Of a stretch of DNA of 7,399 nucleotides, positions 5,428-7,399 are shown piece after piece. Under the pieces are notes generated by a model. It worked only from the letters and a program-made list of their open reading frames with translations. It did not search any database and was not told where the DNA came from. The stretch comes from Candidatus Pacearchaeota archaeon (lineage in GTDB: Archaea; Nanobdellota; Nanobdellia; Pacearchaeales; GW2011-AR1). The position numbers and the translations under genes are program-made. Location of the stretch: the NCBI GenBank assembly GCA_023140635.1, contig JAGLLG010000004.1, positions 1-7,399 of the forward strand. The letters are read 5' to 3'. Numbering within the stretch: position 1 is the first letter of the stretch; each line of letters begins with the position of its first letter.

Positions 5428-6191
5428 CACCTCCCCCCGTTAGACTTTACTTCCTTCTTTTTCTTTTTCGTAACATCTGCGAACCTCTTCCCAACTCTCT
5501 TCGTCACTTTCTCTAATCCTCCATCTCTTAACCAATAAATAACATCGGCATAATCTTTAGCTAAATCAGGATCATGAGTAACCATGATAACAGTCTTTCC
5601 TTCTTTGTTAAGTTTATCCAAAAAGTCCATAACAATGGTACCGGTCTTAGTATCCAGATTCCCTGTTGGCTCGTCCGCCAAAATTACCTCGGGGTCATTT
5701 GCTAAACTTCTAGCAATCGCAACTCTCTGCATTTGCCCTCCAGAAATTTCTCCAGGATAATGATCCATTCTATCATATAACTCAACCAATTTCAAAAGTT
5801 CTTCAGCTTTGTCTTCCCGCTCCCCAATACTAGTTCCCTGAAACATCATCGGCAACATCACATTTTCCTTTACAGTCAGATTAGGAATCAGATTAAACGA
5901 CTGAAAAATAAAACCGATTTTCTTTCCTCTAACCTGGGCCAAATCAGACTCACTCAACTCAGAAATATCTCTTCCATCCAAATGAATAGAACCATGAGTG
6001 GGCATATCCAAACTCCCCACAAGATTCATCGCCGTAGATTTTCCAGAACCACTTGGACCCATAATTGCAACAAACTCCCCCTCAAAAACTTTAAGTTCTA
6101 GATGATTAAGAGCCTTAACGATAGAGTCCCCCATAGGATAATGCTTTGAAACATTCCTCAATCTAATAACCTCTTTTTCCACACCCTCCAT
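5427..6191 (-). CDS. ABC transporter ATP-binding protein, MacB/LolD type
   Basis: A 254-residue ATPase that drives the two downstream permeases from the cytoplasmic side. All catalytic elements are present: Walker A GPSGSGKST (45-53), Q-loop Q97 in FIFQSFNL, signature ISGGQMQR (149-156), Walker B VILADEP (169-175, with D173 and catalytic E174), D-loop NLD (178-180) and switch histidine H206 in MVTHDP. The overall pattern (LRNVSKHYPMGDSIVKALNH near the N-terminus, VKENVMLPMMFQG before the helical domain) is that of the LolD/MacB subgroup. After residue about 228 there is a lysine/arginine-rich tail (KKRVGKRF, TKKKKKEVKS) beyond the usual end, perhaps contacting lipid or the permease coupling helices. 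The start at 6191 is 25 bp from a TATA box, giving leaderless mRNA. It is the first gene of the exporter operon. Confidence 0.96.
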   Translation of the reverse strand: MEGVEKEVIRLRNVSKHYPMGDSIVKALNHLELKVFEGEFVAIMGPSGSGKSTAMNLVGSLDMPTHGSIHLDGRDISELSESDLAQVRGKKIGFIFQSFNLIPNLTVKENVMLPMMFQGTSIGEREDKAEELLKLVELYDRMDHYPGEISGGQMQRVAIARSLANDPEVILADEPTGNLDTKTGTIVMDFLDKLNKEGKTVIMVTHDPDLAKDYADVIYWLRDGGLEKVTKRVGKRFADVTKKKKKEVKSNGGR

Positions 6192-6211
6192 AAAAAGAAG
6201 ATGAAATCTAT

Positions 6212-6220
6212 CTATATAAA
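6212..6220 (-). promoter_or_regulatory. TATA box of the ABC exporter operon
   Basis: The minus strand reads TTTATATAG, centred 25 bp upstream of the ATG at 6191, the spacing of a leaderless archaeal transcript. It is back to back with the rpo10 TATA box about 25 bp away, so the two genes share a compact divergent promoter region. Confidence 0.65.
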
Positions 6221-6236
6221 TTCACCGAATAATAAA

Positions 6237-6245
6237 CTTTAAATA
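6237..6245 (+). promoter_or_regulatory. TATA box of rpo10
   Basis: CTTTAAATA is centred 26 bp upstream of the rpo10 ATG at 6267. No Shine-Dalgarno precedes the ATG, so the mRNA is predicted to be leaderless. Confidence 0.65.
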
Positions 6246-6266
6246 GCCAAATTTCGCTAGTTCAAT

Positions 6267-6464
6267 ATGATAATTCCGATTCGTTGCTTCTCTTGCGGGA
6301 AGCCAATTGCACATTTGTATGGAAAGTATAAACAGTTAGTCGAAGAAGGCAAATCTCAAAAGGATGCTCTCGACGAACTTGGTTTAAAGAGATATTGTTG
6401 CCGAGCACAAATTTTGGGACAGACTGATACACTTGAGTTAATTAATAAGTTTAAGAAATTCTAA
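6267..6464 (+). CDS. rpo10: DNA-directed RNA polymerase subunit Rpo10 (RpoN, RPB10 homologue)
   Basis: A full-length 65-residue Rpo10, a small zinc-binding assembly subunit that sits with Rpo3, Rpo11 and Rpo12 on the polymerase platform. It begins MIIPIRCFSCGKPIAHLYGKY and has the atypical zinc site of the family: C7 and C10 in RCFSCGK, and the adjacent pair C44-C45 in GLKRYCCRAQIL. Most family members have CCRRM in the last motif; here it is CCRAQ. In many archaea rpo10 lies at the end of the S13-S4-S11-RpoD-L18e-L13-S9 cluster. Here it stands alone, about 6 kb from uS13 and on the other strand. It diverges from the ABC operon, and its stop codon overlaps that of the convergent membrane-protein gene (4 bp). 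Confidence 0.97.
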   Translation: MIIPIRCFSCGKPIAHLYGKYKQLVEEGKSQKDALDELGLKRYCCRAQILGQTDTLELINKFKKF

Positions 6465-6985
6465 GATTTAAATTTACTGATAATCTTCCAAGCAACTACT
6501 CCAAAGACAACTAAGATTCCTAATAGCGAGAAGAAAACGACAGACTTATTCTCTAAATTCGTTACAATGCCTTGGGTTACTAGAATTGCTCCTGTTGCAA
6601 GGCCTGTTATTTGAAACATATTCTCTACTGAAAATAATCCCACCAATAATAAAATAAATCCCAGACCTGCAAAAAGATAATATCTTAATTGATTATTCTC
6701 TCCAGAAACAGTTTCATACTCCTCCCTACATTCAGTGTAATCTAATTCGCATCGCGAATATCCGGTCTTTACCATCATTTCTTCCTCACGCACTATTTCC
6801 TCTCCGACCCAAGTTCCATTTATTTCTTCACATTTCTCCTGTGTCAAGGGTGCGGGTTTACTAAAACAGTAATCATCATATTCTGGACGTTCAAGAATTA
6901 TTGAAGCTCCAACATTCACCAACGAAACGAGGATTATTGTTAGGATTATACTTACTATAATTGTTAACGCGAGTCTATTAGTCAT
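6461..6985 (-). CDS. Four-helix membrane protein with a four-cysteine external domain, unknown function
   Basis: A 174-residue protein that I cannot assign to a named family. TM1 (about 5-28, LALTIIVSIILTIILVSLV) is followed by a hydrophilic domain of about 70 residues with four cysteines (C40, C52, C79, C86), which could form two disulfides if the domain faces outward. Three helices then follow at about 102-120, 125-143 and 149-168, ending in a basic tail (KIISKFKS). The segment EYDDYCFSKPAPLTQEKCEE, about 35-54, resembles a recurring element of small membrane proteins in DPANN archaea, as I recall; no function is known to me. The start at 6985 is 25 bp from a TATA box (leaderless). It lies just downstream of the 5S rRNA on the same strand and overlaps the rpo10 stop. 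Confidence 0.8.
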   Translation of the reverse strand: MTNRLALTIIVSIILTIILVSLVNVGASIILERPEYDDYCFSKPAPLTQEKCEEINGTWVGEEIVREEEMMVKTGYSRCELDYTECREEYETVSGENNQLRYYLFAGLGFILLLVGLFSVENMFQITGLATGAILVTQGIVTNLENKSVVFFSLLGILVVFGVVAWKIISKFKS

Positions 6986-7005
6986 GGGTGAATAAGGTTT
7001 TTACA

Positions 7006-7015
7006 ATTTATAAAG
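7006..7015 (-). promoter_or_regulatory. TATA box of the four-helix membrane-protein gene
   Basis: The minus strand reads CTTTATAAAT, centred about 25 bp upstream of the ATG at 6985, predicting a leaderless transcript. It begins only about 10 bp beyond the 3' end of the 5S rRNA, so 5S termination and this promoter occupy nearly the same DNA. Confidence 0.65.
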
Positions 7016-7023
7016 TTTTAGAA

Positions 7024-7136
7024 AATAGACAGCTCCGTACGTTCCCATCAAAGACAGTACAGGTACGAACGTAATAAGCTTAACTTCTGAGTTCGGAAAG
7101 GGATCAGGTGTAACCAAATTACTATGGCCGTCTAGT
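7024..7136 (-). rRNA. rrf: 5S ribosomal RNA
   Basis: The minus strand carries the near-universal 5S core CCGAACTCAGAAGTTAAGC (loop B/helix III/loop C region), preceded by GGCCATAG and ACACCTGATCCC. The ends pair as helix I: TAGACGGC at the 5' side (7134-7127) with GCTGTCTA at the 3' side (7033-7026), including one G-U. A second perfect stem, TACGTTC (7073-7067) with GAACGTA (7044-7038), closes the 3' half. The first 47 bases of the alignable core match E. coli 5S in length, but the helix IV region is about 4 nt shorter, giving a compact molecule of about 109-113 nt. The ends are approximate. No 16S, 23S or tRNA gene is adjacent, so it is an unlinked 5S gene. A short TTTTC follows the 3' end as a possible weak terminator. 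Confidence 0.95.
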
Positions 7137-7154
7137 TTGTTTGGGAGGTTTGGG

Positions 7155-7161
7155 TTTATAA
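7155..7161 (-). promoter_or_regulatory. TATA box of the 5S rRNA gene
   Basis: The minus strand reads CCTTATAAACC with its centre at 7158, about 24 bp upstream of the predicted 5' end of 5S RNA (about 7134). The spacing supports the lone 5S gene being transcribed from its own promoter. Confidence 0.7.
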
Positions 7162-7183
7162 GGTTAACTATGGATTAAATTAT

Positions 7184-7209
7184 GTGCGACCTACTGACAT
7201 ATGTCGTAC
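7184..7209. repeat. Imperfect inverted repeat at the IS end
   Basis: Arms GTGCGAC (7184-7190) and GTCGTAC (7203-7209) are complementary except for one position, which would be a G-U pair in RNA. They enclose a perfect 10-bp palindrome GACATATGTC (7196-7205) that partly overlaps the right arm. It lies between the transposase stop and the presumed element boundary, so it may be the transposase binding site. Confidence 0.5.
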
Positions 7210-7210
7210 C

Positions 7211-7399
7211 CTAAAATAATAAACCAAAATCATTAAAAATTTCGTCAGGCGTCTTCTTTTCTAAGCTCGTATGCGGTCTGAAATGATTATATCGCATTCT
7301 CCAAAGTTCAGAATCCCCATTACAAAATTTAAATTCTCTTTTGAAAGTTTGGAATAATCTCTCAACTTTTCCCTGAGTTGTTGGAGAATGAATTGCTCC
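7211..7399 (-). CDS. IS481-like DDE transposase / integrase-core protein, C-terminal 62 residues
   Basis: The frame is open from the window edge at 7399 to a TAG at 7213-7211 and encodes 62 residues, starting GAIHSPTTQGKVERLFQTFK. This is the end of an rve-type (RNase H fold) integrase core. HSPTTQGKVERLF carries the third catalytic residue of the DDE triad, the Glu of KVER (residue 13 of the fragment). The following WRMRYNHFRPHTSLEKKTPDEIF matches the conserved YNxxRPHxSLxxKTPxE tail of IS481/IS3-like transposases. The first two acidic residues and the N-terminal helix-turn-helix would lie outside the window. No stop or frameshift interrupts the visible part, so the gene may be intact. It is read toward the 5S gene. 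Confidence 0.88.
   Translation of the reverse strand, partial: GAIHSPTTQGKVERLFQTFKREFKFCNGDSELWRMRYNHFRPHTSLEKKTPDEIFNDFGLLF

Larger units (their letters stand above)
7183..7399 (-). mobile_element. Insertion sequence (IS481-like), one end plus 3' part of the transposase, truncated by the window
   Basis: The element holds the transposase 3' end (7211-7399) and about 28 bp of terminal sequence beginning TGTGCGACCTACTGACATAT on the plus strand. Starting with TGT and containing repeated ATGTC-type motifs fits ends of IS481-group elements. The exact boundary and any target duplication cannot be seen, because the other end lies outside the window. The position of the end at about 7183 is therefore an inference. 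Confidence 0.6.

Noticed and set aside
7137..7182. A tRNA or other small RNA between the 5S gene and the IS
   Set aside because: The stretch is short and AT-rich, holds the 5S TATA box, and shows no tRNA arms.

Overview
This window looks like part of the chromosome of a low-GC archaeon, most likely one of the small-genome DPANN lineages (Woesearchaeota/Pacearchaeota-like). The basis is a set of archaeal-type information-processing genes (uS13, DUF655, Rpo4, eL21, Rpo10), TATA-type promoters placed about 25 bp upstream of start codons (leaderless transcription), and small hypothetical proteins whose style I associate with DPANN genomes. The lineage call is an inference from gene content and cannot be fixed without a tree.

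Layout. Positions 1-1583 (minus strand) hold an operon read in the order eL21 - Rpo4 (RNA polymerase subunit F) - DUF655 - uS13. It has tightly packed junctions, and the uS13 gene runs out of the window. It is driven by a clear BRE/TATA at 1658-1676 and has an unusually long leader (about 54 nt) with alternative hairpins. Upstream, on the same strand, is a small zinc-ribbon protein with a disordered acidic tail (1709-2068). This gene shares an 85-bp divergent promoter region with a plus-strand gene for a secreted, C-terminally membrane-anchored COG1361-like protein (2154-2984).

Positions 3002-6191 (minus strand) hold a three-gene ABC exporter operon of the MacB/LolCDE type: an ATPase followed by two different FtsX-type permeases, with overlapping stops and starts. 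It converges on the COG1361-like gene with only 17 bp between them. The two permeases probably form a heterodimer powered by two ATPase copies, and the surface-anchored protein is a plausible extracytoplasmic partner. The substrate is unknown.

From 6192 on, a divergent pair of leaderless promoters drives the ABC operon and, on the plus strand, rpo10 (RNA polymerase subunit N). Rpo10 overlaps by 4 bp, tail to tail, with a four-helix membrane protein bearing a four-cysteine external domain (6461-6985). Beyond that is a lone 5S rRNA gene (about 7024-7136, minus) with its own TATA box. The window ends in the 3' part of an IS481-like DDE transposase (7211-7399, minus) with a probable element end near 7183, only about 20 bp upstream of the 5S promoter.

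No stretch of more than 300 bp lacks a gene. I see no CRISPR array, tRNA, toxin-antitoxin or recognisable defence system here. The most interesting items are the leader of the eL21 operon, the heterodimeric exporter with its surface partner, the dispersal of rpo10 and the displacement of ksgA relative to common archaeal gene order, and the insertion sequence beside the 5S gene.
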